Counted from the stretch's first letter, positions 50,182-61,352 are shown. The stretch is 64,000 bases of DNA from Prodigiosinella confusarubida (GCF_002847015.1 NZ_CP025085.1:1922001-1986000), one strand, 5' to 3'. Made by a program: numbers and translations. Notes: generated from the sequence alone by a model not told the origin.

Positions 50182-50943
50182 ATGAATCAGCAGTGTTGGC
50201 AGAAGTGTTGGCAGAGAAGCGCATGGTTGCTAGTCTCCATCCTCGTAGCAGGATGTAGTGATTTGTCACATAAGATGAATCCGCGGTTGGCACAAACGCG
50301 TTTACAATTGGGACTGGCGTATTTGGCACGTAATAACCTGGATGCCGCCCGCGATAATTTGGAAAAAGCGGTACTGGCTTCACCGGGTGATTATCGTACT
50401 CAACTGGGAATGGCGCTTTACGAGCAACGTATCGGCGAAAATGGTGCAGCTGAGCAGCGCTATCGCCAGTTGTTACGGCAGGTACCCGGTAATAGTGACG
50501 TGATGAATAATTACGGTGCGTTTCTTTGTGGTTTAGGGCAGTATGTAGCGGCTCAGCAACAGTTTCGTGCGGCTATACAACTCTCTGATTACAGTCAGGT
50601 TGCTGATGCTCTGGAAAATGCGGGGTACTGCTTTTTCAAAGCTGGGCAGGATGAAGACGCACGTCAATTGATTAGCCGGGCGCTGAAGTACGACCCCGAC
50701 AAAGGGGGGCGGTTGCTGTTGGAAGCGGACCATCAGTTCGTGACAGGACATTATGAACAGGCGCAATTGCTCCTGGATATTTATCAGCCGATTCTTCCGG
50801 CCAGTGCTGAAAGTTTATGGCTACAGATTCGTTTCGCCGCGCTGGCGGGGCATACTGACGAAGTCAATCGTTATGGTTTGTTGCTGGCGCAAGGTTTTCC
50901 ACAATCTAAACGGTACCAGCAGTTTTTAGCTAATGAATACTGA
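50182..50943 (+). CDS. pilW: PilW/PilF-type TPR lipoprotein
   Basis: The 253-residue protein has a signal sequence ending in the lipobox LVAGC (Cys near 25) and several TPR repeats ([21 protein letters not shown] and following). In other bacteria this family helps assemble type IV pilus secretins. No pilus genes are present here. It overlaps rodZ by 11 bp, the usual pilW-rodZ-ispG-hisS order. Confidence 0.88.
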   Translation: MNQQCWQKCWQRSAWLLVSILVAGCSDLSHKMNPRLAQTRLQLGLAYLARNNLDAARDNLEKAVLASPGDYRTQLGMALYEQRIGENGAAEQRYRQLLRQVPGNSDVMNNYGAFLCGLGQYVAAQQQFRAAIQLSDYSQVADALENAGYCFFKAGQDEDARQLISRALKYDPDKGGRLLLEADHQFVTGHYEQAQLLLDIYQPILPASAESLWLQIRFAALAGHTDEVNRYGLLLAQGFPQSKRYQQFLANEY

Positions 50944-51964
50944 AGCCACTCAAGATAACACTGCATCAACGATAGCTACACCGGGCGAACGCCTGCGTCA
51001 GGCACGTGAGCGTTTGGAATTTACGCAACAAGTCGTTGCCGAACGCTTATGTCTGAAAGTGTCTACTATTCGTGAGATCGAAGAAGACAATACACCCGCC
51101 AGCCTCTCTCCTACTTTTCTGCGTGGCTATATCCGTTCCTATGCCAAATTAGTCCATCTGCCCGAAGATGAGCTGCTGCCGATGCTGGAAAAGCATGTGG
51201 TTCCCAGCCGAACCTCCAATGTGGCACTGATGCAGACTTTTTCGTTAGGCAAGAGCCGTAAAAAGCGAGACGGCTGGCTGATGATGCTCACTTGGTTAAT
51301 TCTGCTGGTCGTTTTAGGATTGACCGTCGCTTGGTGGTGGCAGAACCATCAGGCACAGCAGCAGGAAATCAATTCTATGGTGGATCACACCAGCGCAGCG
51401 CAGACGAGTGGTGGGGAGCAGTCTGTTGCTCTCGGCCATAGTGAGCAGGCGCCGGTAGATCCTGATGAAAGTGCCGCTGCCGGAAGCGAAACCACTAATA
51501 CAGCGGCACCTGCCGATAATACCGCCACTGATACAAAAAATCCTCCTGTCGCCGAGGTACAGCCATCGGTTCCGCCAGTAACGGTTCCGTCACAGTCGGC
51601 AACGGTTCCATCACAGTCGCCAGCGGTTGTTTCACCCAGTCAGGCACCGGTTCAGTCATTGCTGGGCCAGAGTGCTACTGCTGCTGCCAGCACTTCGCCT
51701 GGTAGTGTGACAACAGCGGCGAATACCATTGTTATGCATTTTACAGCGGACTGCTGGCTGGAAGTGGTGGATGCTTCTGGTAAGAAATTATTCAGTGGTG
51801 TTCAGCGAAGTGGCGGCTCACTTAACCTAAGTGGTCAAGCGCCTTATCGACTGAAAATTGGTGCACCTGCGGCAGTACAGATTGAATATCAAGGTAAACC
51901 AGTTGATTTGAGCCGGTTTGTAAGAAGCCATCAAGTTGCGCGCTTAACGCTTGCCGCACAGTAA
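50933..51964 (+). CDS. rodZ: Cytoskeletal protein RodZ
   Basis: RodZ links MreB to the cell-wall elongation machinery. The 343-residue protein has a cytoplasmic helix-turn-helix (about 18-90), a basic segment KSRKKRDG, one transmembrane helix (about 115-137), a Pro/Ser/Thr-rich linker (about 165-245) and a periplasmic DUF4115 domain (about 255-340). Confidence 0.95.
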   Translation: MNTEATQDNTASTIATPGERLRQARERLEFTQQVVAERLCLKVSTIREIEEDNTPASLSPTFLRGYIRSYAKLVHLPEDELLPMLEKHVVPSRTSNVALMQTFSLGKSRKKRDGWLMMLTWLILLVVLGLTVAWWWQNHQAQQQEINSMVDHTSAAQTSGGEQSVALGHSEQAPVDPDESAAAGSETTNTAAPADNTATDTKNPPVAEVQPSVPPVTVPSQSATVPSQSPAVVSPSQAPVQSLLGQSATAAASTSPGSVTTAANTIVMHFTADCWLEVVDASGKKLFSGVQRSGGSLNLSGQAPYRLKIGAPAAVQIEYQGKPVDLSRFVRSHQVARLTLAAQ

Positions 51965-52003
51965 TACTCTGCAGTCAGCAGTAGTGATTTTGGAGAAGAA
52001 GTA

Positions 52004-53125
52004 ATGCATAACGCAGCGCCCATTACCCGTCGAAAATCAACCCGGATTTACGTTGGTAAGGTGCCTGTAGGTGATGGGGCACCGATTGCTGTGCAATCGA
52101 TGACCAATACCCGGACCACTGATGTCGATGCGACAGTTAAACAAATCGCTTCATTGGTGCGTGTCGGGGTTGATATCGTCCGTGTTTCCGTGCCAACGAT
52201 GGATGCTGCCGAAGCATTCAAGTTGATTAAACAGCAAGTGGATATCCCTCTGGTGGCCGATATACATTTCGACTACCGTATTGCGTTGAAAGTTGCCGAA
52301 TATGGTGTCGATTGCCTGCGTATTAACCCTGGCAATATCGGTAATGAAGCACGTATCCGTTCCGTAGTGGATTGTGCACGTGATAAAAATATTCCTATCC
52401 GTATTGGTGTTAATGCTGGCTCGTTGGAAAAAGATATACAGGAAAGGTATGGCGAGCCGACACCGGAAGCATTGGTGGAATCAGCCATGCGGCACGTGGA
52501 TATTCTGGATCGCCTTAACTTTGATCAGTTCAAAGTTAGTGTGAAAGCCTCTGATGTTTTCCTGGCGGTGCAATCTTACCGTTTGCTGGCATCCCGCATT
52601 GATCAGCCACTGCATTTGGGTATCACGGAAGCAGGTGGTGCCCGTAGTGGTTCGGTCAAGTCGGCGATCGGGCTGGGTATGCTGTTGTCGGAAGGTATCG
52701 GCGATACACTTCGTATTTCACTGGCGGCAGATCCCGTAGAAGAGGTCAAGGTCGGTTTTGACATCCTGAAATCCCTGCGCATTCGCTCTCGCGGTATTAA
52801 TTTTATTGCTTGCCCCACCTGTTCACGTCAGGAGTTTGACGTGATTGGTACGGTGAATGCGTTGGAACAGCGTCTGGAAGATATCATCACCCCTATGGAT
52901 GTTTCCATTATCGGTTGTGTGGTAAACGGCCCGGGTGAAGCACTGCTTTCAACACTGGGTGTTACCGGCGGTAATAAGAAAAGCGGTTTTTATGAGGATG
53001 GCACTCGTCAGAAAGAGCGTTTTGATAATGACCAGATGATTGATCTGCTGGAAGCGAAAATCCGTGCCAAGGCCACAATGCTGGATGAAAAACAGCGTAT
53101 TGCGATCAACATGGTTGATAAATAA
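52004..53125 (+). CDS. ispG: 4-hydroxy-3-methylbut-2-enyl diphosphate synthase IspG
   Basis: IspG makes HMBPP in the MEP isoprenoid pathway. The 373-residue protein has a TIM barrel and a C-terminal 4Fe-4S domain with CPTCSR and [10 protein letters not shown] cysteines. Lies 39 bp after rodZ. Confidence 0.98.
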   Translation: MHNAAPITRRKSTRIYVGKVPVGDGAPIAVQSMTNTRTTDVDATVKQIASLVRVGVDIVRVSVPTMDAAEAFKLIKQQVDIPLVADIHFDYRIALKVAEYGVDCLRINPGNIGNEARIRSVVDCARDKNIPIRIGVNAGSLEKDIQERYGEPTPEALVESAMRHVDILDRLNFDQFKVSVKASDVFLAVQSYRLLASRIDQPLHLGITEAGGARSGSVKSAIGLGMLLSEGIGDTLRISLAADPVEEVKVGFDILKSLRIRSRGINFIACPTCSRQEFDVIGTVNALEQRLEDIITPMDVSIIGCVVNGPGEALLSTLGVTGGNKKSGFYEDGTRQKERFDNDQMIDLLEAKIRAKATMLDEKQRIAINMVDK

Positions 53126-53196
53126 TCTTTGCGGCATGATTGGATGCAATTGTGCCTAAATCCTGAATTAATAGACCTGATGATGCCAGCACTACA

Positions 53197-53226
53197 TTGA
53201 AGAAGTGGCGCTGTTCCTCCTATAAT
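53197..53226 (+). promoter_or_regulatory. hisS promoter
   Basis: TTGAAG (53197-53202) and a perfect TATAAT (53221-53226) at 18-bp spacing lie 36 bp before hisS. Confidence 0.7.
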
Positions 53227-53262
53227 CGGACCTATTTTTTGAAAAACGCATAGAGAACTGAC

Positions 53263-54540
53263 GTGGCGAAAAATATTCAAGCCATTCGCGGCATGAACGA
53301 CTACCTGCCAGCCGAAACGGCATTGTGGCAGCGTATTGAGGACAGTCTGAAACAGGTACTCGGCAGTTACGGTTATGGTGAAATCCGTACACCTATTGTT
53401 GAGCAGACATCTCTGTTCAAACGAGCTATTGGTGAAGTGACTGATGTCGTGGAAAAAGAGATGTATACCTTTGAGGATCGTAATGGCGATAGCCTGACAT
53501 TGCGTCCTGAAAATACCGCGGGTTGTGTCCGTGCCGGTATTGAGCACGGTATTCTGTACAATCAGGAACAGCGGCTGTGGTACGTTGGCCCAATGTTTCG
53601 CCATGAACGTCCACAGAAAGGCCGTTATCGTCAGTTTCACCAGCTTGGTTGCGAAGTCTTTGGGCTGAAAGGACCCGATATTGATGTCGAACTGATGCTG
53701 ATGACCGCTCGCTGGTGGCGAGTGTTGGGGATTGCGGAACACGTAACACTGGAACTGAATTCCATTGGTTCATTGGACGCCCGTGCCCGTTATCGCGAAG
53801 CGTTGATCGCGTTTCTTGAACAGCATAAAGATCAACTGGATGAAGATTGTCTGCGGCGTATGTACACCAACCCGCTGCGAGTTCTTGATTCAAAAAATCC
53901 TCAGGTGCAGGTGTTATTGGATGACGCGCCGATACTTACCGCTTATCTGGATGATGAATCCCGCGCGCATTTCAATGAATTGTGTGAACTTTTAACGCAG
54001 TCGGGTATCCCATATAAGATTAATCCGCGTCTGGTTCGTGGTCTGGATTATTACAACCGTACCGTTTTTGAATGGGTAACCAACAGTTTGGGCTCCCAGG
54101 GAACGGTATGTGCCGGTGGTCGTTATGATGGCATGGTAGAGCAATTGGGGGGACCGGCCAATACACCAGCGGTTGGTTTTGCCATGGGACTTGAGCGTCT
54201 GATTCTACTGGTTCAGGCGATTAATCCTGAATTCGCCGCGTTACCCAGTGTTGATGTTTACCTGATTTCTTCCGGTGTAGGCACGCAGAGTGCGGCGATG
54301 CAACTGGCCGAAAGACTGCGTGATGATATGCCGCAGCTGAAAGTGATGACTAATTACAGCGGTGGTAATTTTAAAAAGCAATTTACCCGTGCGGATAAAA
54401 GTGGCGCACGTGTTGCGCTGGTGTTAGGTGAAAATGAAGTAGCTGCCGGTGAGGTTGTGGTAAAAAACCTGACCAGTGGTGAACAGGAAACACTGATGCA
54501 GGCCGACGTTGCCGCACGATTGGCAACGCTACTGGGTTGA
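53263..54540 (+). CDS. hisS: Histidyl-tRNA synthetase
   Basis: HisS charges tRNA-His. The 425-residue class II synthetase starts at GTG 53263 ([16 protein letters not shown]), also the E. coli start codon. Class II motif 2 ([17 protein letters not shown]), HisA motif [15 protein letters not shown], and motif 3 (GFAMGLERL). Residue 84 in the histidine-binding LRPExTA loop is Asn (codon 53512-53514), where E. coli has Gly. The stop precedes yfgM by 13 bp. Confidence 0.98.
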   Translation: MAKNIQAIRGMNDYLPAETALWQRIEDSLKQVLGSYGYGEIRTPIVEQTSLFKRAIGEVTDVVEKEMYTFEDRNGDSLTLRPENTAGCVRAGIEHGILYNQEQRLWYVGPMFRHERPQKGRYRQFHQLGCEVFGLKGPDIDVELMLMTARWWRVLGIAEHVTLELNSIGSLDARARYREALIAFLEQHKDQLDEDCLRRMYTNPLRVLDSKNPQVQVLLDDAPILTAYLDDESRAHFNELCELLTQSGIPYKINPRLVRGLDYYNRTVFEWVTNSLGSQGTVCAGGRYDGMVEQLGGPANTPAVGFAMGLERLILLVQAINPEFAALPSVDVYLISSGVGTQSAAMQLAERLRDDMPQLKVMTNYSGGNFKKQFTRADKSGARVALVLGENEVAAGEVVVKNLTSGEQETLMQADVAARLATLLG

Positions 54541-54553
54541 GGAGAACGACACC

Positions 54554-55174
54554 GTGGAAGTCTATACCACAGAGAATGAACAGGTTGAGGTTGTTCGCCG
54601 TTTCTTTGCAGAAAACGGCAAGGCGCTTGTTGTCGGTATTGTGCTTGGTATTGGTGCACTGGCTGGCTGGCGTTTCTGGCAAAGCCATCAGGATGGTAAT
54701 GCGATGGCGACATCAGCTGCTTACCAACATGTCAGCGACATGCTTACTGCTGGCAAATCTGATGCTGTTGCCGCGGTAGAGAAATTTTCTGCTGATAACA
54801 GTAATAATTACGGTGCACTGGCATCGCTTGAGCTAGCACACCACTTCGTGGAACAAAAAGATTTTGCTAAAGCTGATCAGCAGTTAAAACAGGCGCAGGG
54901 ACAGACGAAAGATGATGATCTGAAAGCGTTGGTCAATCTGCGTTTGGCTCGTATTCAGTTGCAGGAAAATAAAGCGAATGAAGCGCTGAAAACACTTGAT
55001 ATGATCAAGCAGACCGGTTGGGAAGCGCTGGCTGCTGACGTTCGCGGTGATGCACTGGCTAGCAAAGGGGATAATAAAGGGGCGCGTGATGCTTACAACA
55101 AAGGCATGGCGGCAAATCCTCCCCAGGCATTGCAGTCTTTATTACGCTTGAAATTGAACAATCTGCCCAGCTAA
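54554..55174 (+). CDS. yfgM: YfgM, ancillary SecYEG translocon subunit
   Basis: The 206-residue single-pass inner-membrane protein with a periplasmic TPR-like domain (UPF0070) associates with SecYEG and PpiD in E. coli. The start is GTG 54554 (MEVYTTENEQVEVV) after GAGGAG, giving E. coli's exact length. The frame is open further upstream, inside hisS. Membrane helix about 24-42. Confidence 0.93.
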   Translation: MEVYTTENEQVEVVRRFFAENGKALVVGIVLGIGALAGWRFWQSHQDGNAMATSAAYQHVSDMLTAGKSDAVAAVEKFSADNSNNYGALASLELAHHFVEQKDFAKADQQLKQAQGQTKDDDLKALVNLRLARIQLQENKANEALKTLDMIKQTGWEALAADVRGDALASKGDNKGARDAYNKGMAANPPQALQSLLRLKLNNLPS

Positions 55175-55184
55175 GAGGAATTCC

Positions 55185-56366
55185 ATGCAATTGCATAAAA
55201 CACTTTTTGTAGGATTGATTTCTGTTGCCCTACTGAGCGGATGTTCCTTGTTCGATCACGAAGAAGATGTTGTCACTATGTCTCCGTTACCTCAGGTTGA
55301 GAATCAGTTCACACCAACCAAGGTTTGGAGCCGTTCTGTTGGTGATGGTACTGGCGAGTTTTACTCTAATCTGGGGCCAACCTGGCAGAATAATCAGGTT
55401 TATGCCGCTGACCGTCATGGTGTGGTAAAAGCGTTAGACTTAACTAATGGCGAAGAAAAGTGGCGTGTCGATCTGTCAGAAAAGACAGGTCTGTTTTCCC
55501 GTAACCGTTCAGCCCTGTTATCTGGTGGGGTTTCTGTATCCGGTAATCGCGTGTACATCGGCAGTGAAAGAGCGCTAGTCTTTGCCCTGAATGCAGATGA
55601 TGGTGCCAAGGTATGGCAAACCAAAGCGGCAGGTGAAGTGCTTTCTCGTCCGGTCATCAGTGATGGTATGGTACTGATACATACCAGCAACGGTATGCTG
55701 CAAGCATTAAATGAATCTGATGGTTCCATTAAATGGACGGTTAGCCTTGATATGCCAACGCTGTCGTTGCGTGGTGAATCTGCGCCAACCACAGCATTTG
55801 GTGCCGCAATTGTTGGCGGTGATAATGGCCGTGTTAGCGCCGTGATGATGAATCAGGGGCAGTTAATCTGGCAACAGCGTATTTCTCAACCAAGTGGCGC
55901 GACAGAAATTGATCGCCTGAACGATGTGGATACGACACCAGTAGTTGTGGGCGATGTTGTGTATGCACTCGGCTATAATGGTAATATGACGGCATTGGAT
56001 CTGCGCTCTGGTCAAATCGTGTGGAAACGTGATCTGGGGTCGGTAAACGATTTCATTGTTGATGGTGATCGTATCTATCTGGTAGATCAGAATGATCGGA
56101 TTGTAGCGCTGAGTACCAGTGGCGGCGTTAATATCTGGCGCCAGAGTGATTTGCTGCACCGTAATCTGACGGCACCCGTTTTGTTCGATGGTTATCTGGT
56201 CGTGGGGGATGCGGAAGGTTATCTCCACTGGGTTAATACTGCCGATGGCCGTTTTGTTTCCCAACAGAAAGTGGATGGTTCTGGCTTTTTGAGCAAACCG
56301 GTGGTGGCCAGCGACAAATTACTGGTACAGTCTAAAGACGGTGAGGTTTACGCTTTCACCCGCTGA
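55185..56366 (+). CDS. bamB: Outer membrane assembly lipoprotein BamB
   Basis: BamB is a lipoprotein of the BAM complex that inserts beta-barrel proteins. The 393-residue protein has lipobox LLSGC (Cys20) and eight PQQ-type beta-propeller blades (GEEKWRVDL, GAKVWQTKA, GSIKWTVSL and similar). It starts 10 bp after yfgM. Confidence 0.97.
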   Translation: MQLHKTLFVGLISVALLSGCSLFDHEEDVVTMSPLPQVENQFTPTKVWSRSVGDGTGEFYSNLGPTWQNNQVYAADRHGVVKALDLTNGEEKWRVDLSEKTGLFSRNRSALLSGGVSVSGNRVYIGSERALVFALNADDGAKVWQTKAAGEVLSRPVISDGMVLIHTSNGMLQALNESDGSIKWTVSLDMPTLSLRGESAPTTAFGAAIVGGDNGRVSAVMMNQGQLIWQQRISQPSGATEIDRLNDVDTTPVVVGDVVYALGYNGNMTALDLRSGQIVWKRDLGSVNDFIVDGDRIYLVDQNDRIVALSTSGGVNIWRQSDLLHRNLTAPVLFDGYLVVGDAEGYLHWVNTADGRFVSQQKVDGSGFLSKPVVASDKLLVQSKDGEVYAFTR

Positions 56367-56416
56367 TACACCAACAGTATGCCGGATCAGAATGTTCATC
56401 ATCACATGATCCTTTT

Positions 56417-56456
56417 AACGGCTCCTGACACTATCAGGGGCCGTTTCGTCTTTTAT
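56417..56456 (+). terminator. Terminator after bamB
   Basis: AACGGCTCCTGA and TCAGGGGCCGTT form a 12-bp stem (one wobble) with a 5-nt loop, followed by TTTCGTCTTTT. Confidence 0.85.
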
Positions 56457-56513
56457 CATCAGTGAGTGATACTTGCTGTAACAAATTGAAATATAAGCAA
56501 TGAGGTTGTAACA

Positions 56514-58004
56514 ATGATACCTGTCGTCGCGCTGGTCGGGCGCCCGAATGTGGGTAAATCCACGCTGTTTAACCGCTTGACGCGTACCCGTGATGCATTG
56601 GTGGCGGATTTCCCAGGGCTGACGCGTGACCGCAAGTATGGTCGTGCTGAGGTAGAAGGGAATGAATTTATTGTCATTGATACCGGAGGCATCGATGGTA
56701 GTGAGGAAGGGGTGGAAACACGTATGGCAGGCCAATCACTGCAAGCTATCGAAGAGGCCGATATCGTCCTGTTCATGGTGGATGCCCGTGATGGTTTAAT
56801 GCCGGCAGATCGCGGCATCGCCCAGCATCTGCGCAGTCGTGAAAAGCCCACCTTCCTGGTTGCCAACAAAATTGACGGGATTGACGCGGATACTGGTATT
56901 GCCGATTTTTACTCGTTGGGATTAGGCGAAGTGTACCCTATCGCAGCATCTCATGGTCGAGGTGTCACTTCATTGCTGGAAAAGGCTCTACTGCCTTTTA
57001 TTGGTGAGGCGCCTGAACCGAAAGAACTGACGGAAGAAGAGGCTAATGCGGCCTATTGGGCGGAGCAATTGGCTGAGCAGCAGTCCGATAGCGAAAATAG
57101 CGAACCGAAGGATGATTTCGATCCCGAATCGTTACCCATTAAACTGGCTATTGTCGGGCGGCCCAATGTTGGTAAGTCCACGCTCACCAATCGGATTTTG
57201 GGTGAAGATCGTGTGGTGGTTTACGATATGCCGGGAACCACCCGGGACAGTATCTATATTCCAATGGAACGTGACGGCCGTGAATATGTCCTGATCGATA
57301 CTGCCGGAGTCCGTAAGCGTGGGAAAATAACCGAGACGGTAGAGAAGTTTTCGGTTATTAAAACCCTACAGGCGATTGAAGATGCGAATGTAGTCCTGTT
57401 GGTGATTGATGCCCGGGAAGGTATTTCTGATCAGGATCTCTCGCTGCTGGGCTTTATTCTCAATGCTGGCCGTTCGCTGGTGATTGTGGTCAATAAATGG
57501 GATGGGTTGTCACAGGAAGTAAAAGATCAGGTGAAAGAAACATTGGATATGCGCCTGGGCTTTATTGATTTTGCCCGTATCCATTTCATTTCTGCGTTGC
57601 ATGGCAGTGGTGTCGGGAATTTGTTTGAGTCAGTCACTGAAGCTTACACATGCTCTACTCGTCGGGTAGGAACTTCCATGCTGACCCGTATCATGCAGAT
57701 GGCGGCAGATGACCATCAGCCACCGTTGGTGCGTGGTCGCCGAGTAAAACTGAAATATGCACATGCCGGTGGCTATAATCCACCGATTGTCGTTATTCAC
57801 GGCAATCAGGTAAAAGATCTGCCGGATTCCTATAAACGCTACCTGATGAATTATTACCGTCGTTCACTGGATGTTATGGGAACGCCAATCCGTATTCAGT
57901 TCAAAGAAGGTGAGAATCCCTTTGCGGATAAGCGCAACACATTGACTCCAAATCAGCTTCGTAAGCGCAAACGTTTGATACAGCACATCAAGAAAGGTAA
58001 GTAA
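56514..58004 (+). CDS. der: Ribosome biogenesis GTPase Der (EngA)
   Basis: Der is an essential GTPase for 50S subunit maturation. The 496-residue protein has two tandem GTPase domains, each with GRPNVGKST (near 8 and 211), DTGG/DTAG G3 motifs and NKID/NKWD G4 motifs, joined by an acidic linker (about 165-200), then a KH-like C-terminal domain. Confidence 0.98.
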   Translation: MIPVVALVGRPNVGKSTLFNRLTRTRDALVADFPGLTRDRKYGRAEVEGNEFIVIDTGGIDGSEEGVETRMAGQSLQAIEEADIVLFMVDARDGLMPADRGIAQHLRSREKPTFLVANKIDGIDADTGIADFYSLGLGEVYPIAASHGRGVTSLLEKALLPFIGEAPEPKELTEEEANAAYWAEQLAEQQSDSENSEPKDDFDPESLPIKLAIVGRPNVGKSTLTNRILGEDRVVVYDMPGTTRDSIYIPMERDGREYVLIDTAGVRKRGKITETVEKFSVIKTLQAIEDANVVLLVIDAREGISDQDLSLLGFILNAGRSLVIVVNKWDGLSQEVKDQVKETLDMRLGFIDFARIHFISALHGSGVGNLFESVTEAYTCSTRRVGTSMLTRIMQMAADDHQPPLVRGRRVKLKYAHAGGYNPPIVVIHGNQVKDLPDSYKRYLMNYYRRSLDVMGTPIRIQFKEGENPFADKRNTLTPNQLRKRKRLIQHIKKGK

Positions 58005-58010
58005 TCACAT

Positions 58011-58041
58011 ACGGGGCAGAGCATATCTGCCCCGTTGTTTT
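58011..58041 (+). terminator. Terminator after der
   Basis: ACGGGGCAGA and TCTGCCCCGT form a perfect 10-bp stem with a 5-nt loop and a TGTTTT tail. Confidence 0.88.
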
Positions 58042-58092
58042 ATGCCATTACCATAGACCAGATATCGTTTGACATTAACGTGGAGAGAAATA

Positions 58093-58317
58093 ATGGAAGC
58101 CGTTTGTCCTCAGTGTCAACATGAAATGCAATGGCGAAACGACGAACATTTTTACTGTGCCATCTGTCAGCAGGGATATCTCCGCCAGATATTCTGTCCT
58201 GAGTGCCACCAGGCGTTACACGTGCTGAAAGCTTGCGGTGCAGTTGATTACTTCTGCCAACATGGTCACGGGCTGATCTCGAAAAAGCAGGTTGAATGCC
58301 ATTACCAACCGGAATGA
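58093..58317 (+). CDS. yfgJ: YfgJ-like zinc-ribbon protein
   Basis: The 74-residue protein has paired CPQC / CAIC / CPEC cysteines and a C-terminal CxxHGHGLISKK segment shared with E. coli YfgJ. Its function is unknown. Start ATG 58093 follows GGAGAG. It ends 7 bp from the convergent emfourin gene. Confidence 0.9.
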   Translation: MEAVCPQCQHEMQWRNDEHFYCAICQQGYLRQIFCPECHQALHVLKACGAVDYFCQHGHGLISKKQVECHYQPE

Positions 58318-58324
58318 GCGGCGA

Positions 58325-58669
58325 TTATCCCGAAGGGCCGTTACGCCAGAGCGCCTCCAACTCCACTGGTGCATCGCATTCTGGAATGAGTAGCACAATA
58401 TCCTGATGTGAGGCATTGTGCTGATTGCTGTAGCTGATATGAATGCGGTAATAAAACTGATCGCCACGACCCGGTGGGCTCTGTCGATCAGGTTCTCGTA
58501 CCGCAGAGAAGATGTTGCGCAGTATTGCACACGTTTTTTCCCGCGCCGGAGACGGGATATCGGCCAGCGCAAAACGTCGATGCCCCGCGAGTTTGGGTAT
58601 CCAGGCAAAACCACCTTCACGTGCCAGTTCAATCACTGCATCATCAGTCAAAGCGGGCTGAATGTTCAT
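58325..58669 (-). CDS. Emfourin-type inhibitor of M4 protease
   Basis: The 114-residue protein has no signal peptide. Its position directly downstream of, and overlapping by 26 bp, a protealysin-like protease gene matches the protealysin/emfourin pair of Serratia, where emfourin is a tight cytoplasmic inhibitor. The N-terminal region (LAREGGFAWIPKLAGHRRFALADIP) and size fit that family from memory. GGGAATAACC precedes the ATG. Confidence 0.82.
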   Translation of the reverse strand: MNIQPALTDDAVIELAREGGFAWIPKLAGHRRFALADIPSPAREKTCAILRNIFSAVREPDRQSPPGRGDQFYYRIHISYSNQHNASHQDIVLLIPECDAPVELEALWRNGPSG

Positions 58670-59699
58670 TGGTTATTCCCGTTTCCACACCGACCTGATA
58701 CCAGGCCTGAATGACAATATCGGCAACGACGGCATTAAAACGTTTTTCAGCATGTTCGGCAGTGAATTTGGCAAAAACGGAAAAATCGGCATTCTGGGGT
58801 AGTGATTTATCACATAGTGTGTCGTACCAGATCTGCCCGGCTTTTTCCCAGGAATAGCCCCCCAACCCCATTGCCGTCAGATAAAATGCCCGGTTGGGAA
58901 TGCCGGAATTAAGATGGACTCCGCCATTATCTTCACGTGTATTGATATAGTCACGCATATGTGCTGGCTGTGGGTCGGTTCCCAGCAATAAATCATCATA
59001 AGCTGTGCCGGGTCTGGCCATAGAGCGTAGGCCTTTACCGTCAATATTCTCTGCCAGCAGACCTTCGCCGATGATCCAGTCCGCTTGTTGTGCCGTTTGT
59101 TTATGGTAGAACTGTTTTACCATGGAGCCAAATACGTCGGACATCGACTCATTGAGCGCCCCAGACTGACGGAAGTAGATGAAGTTTGCTTCACTTTCAG
59201 TGATGCCATGCGTCAGTTCATGGCCGACCACGTCAATCGCGGTAGTAAAACGGTTGAAAATCTTGCCGTCGCCATCACCAAAAACCATCTGCTGCCCATT
59301 CCAGAAGGCGTTCTGATAATCTTTGCCATAATGCACGGTCCCAGAAAGCGGTAACCCTTGGTTATCTAATGAATTACGGCCGAATATCTGCCAGAAAAAA
59401 TCATAGGTGGCGCCCAGATAGTTGTACGCTTCATCGGCAGCGATATCACCATTACTGGCTTGGCCCTCGGTACGTACCTGGATTCCCGGCAGTTGCTGTT
59501 GATGTTCTGCATTATAGATTTTCCGATCAACCTGACCGCCAGTGTATATCTCATGCGGCACGGGTTTGGATAACATCTCTACCATCAGCGATTGGACATG
59601 CATTAATGTCTGTTGGGCACAACGACGCTCTTCATCAGAACCATTGTTGATAATACGATGCAGGATATAGGGGGGGATTATGCTACGTATTAGCCTCAT
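58644..59699 (-). CDS. Protealysin-like M4 metalloprotease
   Basis: The 351-residue thermolysin-family protease has no export signal but a short N-terminal propeptide with PPYIL (9-13), the hallmark of protealysin-like proteases. Zinc ligands: His160 and His164 in GHELTH with catalytic Glu161, and Glu184 in ALNESMSD. The acid/base His lies in GGVHLNSGIPN. Start ATG 59699 follows AAGGAG. The gene sits alone with its inhibitor between der/yfgJ and xseA, a likely accessory insertion. Related enzymes cleave actin-like or outer-membrane proteins; the target here is unknown. Confidence 0.92.
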   Translation of the reverse strand: MRLIRSIIPPYILHRIINNGSDEERRCAQQTLMHVQSLMVEMLSKPVPHEIYTGGQVDRKIYNAEHQQQLPGIQVRTEGQASNGDIAADEAYNYLGATYDFFWQIFGRNSLDNQGLPLSGTVHYGKDYQNAFWNGQQMVFGDGDGKIFNRFTTAIDVVGHELTHGITESEANFIYFRQSGALNESMSDVFGSMVKQFYHKQTAQQADWIIGEGLLAENIDGKGLRSMARPGTAYDDLLLGTDPQPAHMRDYINTREDNGGVHLNSGIPNRAFYLTAMGLGGYSWEKAGQIWYDTLCDKSLPQNADFSVFAKFTAEHAEKRFNAVVADIVIQAWYQVGVETGITNEHSARFD

Positions 59700-59794
59700 G
59701 CCTCATCTCCTTATGATAGGTGAACATCATGTATGCTGATGCTCATCCCTACTCATAGATAACCAGTAATGAAGCGATAAGTATAGTGTAGAGA

Positions 59795-61180
59795 TCAGAT
59801 CTTCTGTTTATAACGTTTTTTCACGACAGTTGCGGATTCTGAGCGAATTTCGGTTATCTGGCTTGCTACCCATCCATCCTGAAGGCGAGTTTTCAGGGTA
59901 TCGCCGATGGACGCCTGAATAGTTCTTTTCATTACCTGACCATCAGATGTCGATGTCACACTATAGCCGCGTGCCAGCGTTGCTAGCGGACTGACCGCTT
60001 CCAGGTGGGAACAGGTTTCACCAAAGCGCTGTTTATGCTGATTTAGCTGCCGTTCCACGGTCTGTTGCAATTGATAACGCAGTTGTTGCAAATGCTGCTG
60101 AGCACGGTGAATCCGCGGTTGCGGTTGTTGCTGCATCAGACGTTGCAACTGTCGCTCATGTTGACGCGCAGCATGACGAAGCCGGATTTGTATTACATCG
60201 TCTAATCGCTGACGCAGCCGGATCAGCTGATTTTGCTGCCTTGCCAGCCGTAGCTGTGGGTGCTGTTGCTGCAAGCGATGATAAAAGCGACTAAAGGTTT
60301 GTGCACGCTGAGCCAGATAGTAATCCATGCTCATTTCCAGCCGCTGACGCAAGGATTGGATCTGTCGTAGTAGTTCTGGATGATTACGGCTGACCAGTTC
60401 GGCGGCGGCTGAAGGCGTCGGCGCACGCAGGTCAGCGACGAAATCGGCAATGGTGACATCCGTTTCATGGCCTACGGCACTGACCACAGGAATAGCGCTG
60501 GCAAAAATGGCCCGTGCCACTCGTTCATCATTAAAACTCCATAAATCTTCCAGTGAACCGCCGCCGCGCCCAACAATCAGAACATCACATTCCTGACGCT
60601 GATTCGCCAGTTCAATGGCGCGGACAATTTGTAATGGCGCTTCATTACCCTGAACCGCTGTGGGGTAAATGACCACGGGCAAAGATGGGTCACGGCGTTG
60701 TAAAACTTGCAGGATATCGTGTAGTGCCGCACCGCTGGCAGAGGTGATAACGCCTACTTGTTTGGCGGGTTTAGGCAGGAGTTGCTTGTATTTCTGTTCA
60801 AACAAGCCTTCAGCGGACAGACGCTGTTTCAGTTGTTCAAACTGCTGTTGCAGCAGACCATCACCGGCGGGCTGCATACTTTCTGCCAGCAACTGGTAAT
60901 CCCCGCGAGGCTCATACAGAGTAATGATCGCCCGGATAAGCACCTGTTGGCCATTCTGTGGGCGGAAGATTACCCGGCGATTGCTATTACGGAACATGGC
61001 GCAACGCACCTGTGCACGCTCGTCTTTCAGCGTAAAATACCAATGGCCGGATGCAGGTTGCGAGAAGTTGGATATTTCACCGGAAAGCCAGATCTGACCC
61101 ATTTCGCCTTCCAGCAGTTGTTTAACCGTCTGATTAAGGCGACTTACGGTGAAAATTGCAGAAGAAGGAAGTTGAGACAT
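59795..61180 (-). CDS. xseA: Exodeoxyribonuclease VII large subunit
   Basis: XseA, with XseB, degrades single-stranded DNA. The 461-residue protein is read from ATG 61180 ([16 protein letters not shown]). N-terminal OB-fold, catalytic domain with [16 protein letters not shown] and [28 protein letters not shown] motifs split here for length, and a Gln-rich coiled coil (about 270-390). Divergent from guaB. Confidence 0.97.
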   Translation of the reverse strand: MSQLPSSAIFTVSRLNQTVKQLLEGEMGQIWLSGEISNFSQPASGHWYFTLKDERAQVRCAMFRNSNRRVIFRPQNGQQVLIRAIITLYEPRGDYQLLAESMQPAGDGLLQQQFEQLKQRLSAEGLFEQKYKQLLPKPAKQVGVITSASGAALHDILQVLQRRDPSLPVVIYPTAVQGNEAPLQIVRAIELANQRQECDVLIVGRGGGSLEDLWSFNDERVARAIFASAIPVVSAVGHETDVTIADFVADLRAPTPSAAAELVSRNHPELLRQIQSLRQRLEMSMDYYLAQRAQTFSRFYHRLQQQHPQLRLARQQNQLIRLRQRLDDVIQIRLRHAARQHERQLQRLMQQQPQPRIHRAQQHLQQLRYQLQQTVERQLNQHKQRFGETCSHLEAVSPLATLARGYSVTSTSDGQVMKRTIQASIGDTLKTRLQDGWVASQITEIRSESATVVKKRYKQKI

Positions 61181-61273
61181 TGTGAGCCAGATCAAATTTT
61201 AAAACAGTGACTTAATTGATCGATACTACCTGCCTGTAAAAGGTAATCAAGCATTTTAGTAAAAAAATGCTGG

Positions 61274-61289
61274 AGGCAACCGATTACGC
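61274..61289 (+). promoter_or_regulatory. PurR operator of guaBA
   Basis: AGGCAACCGATTACGC matches the PurR consensus at all but the last specified base. It directly precedes TATAAT at 61294-61299 and overlaps the -35 region. Confidence 0.82.
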
Positions 61290-61293
61290 TCTG

Positions 61294-61299
61294 TATAAT
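61294..61299 (+). promoter_or_regulatory. -10 box of the guaBA promoter
   Basis: Perfect TATAAT 54 bp upstream of guaB, preceded by the PurR box. The -35 is poor. Confidence 0.72.
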
Positions 61300-61352
61300 G
61301 CCACGGCAATATTTTATCTAATCTTCCACCCACCCTTGGTGAGATATTGCCC

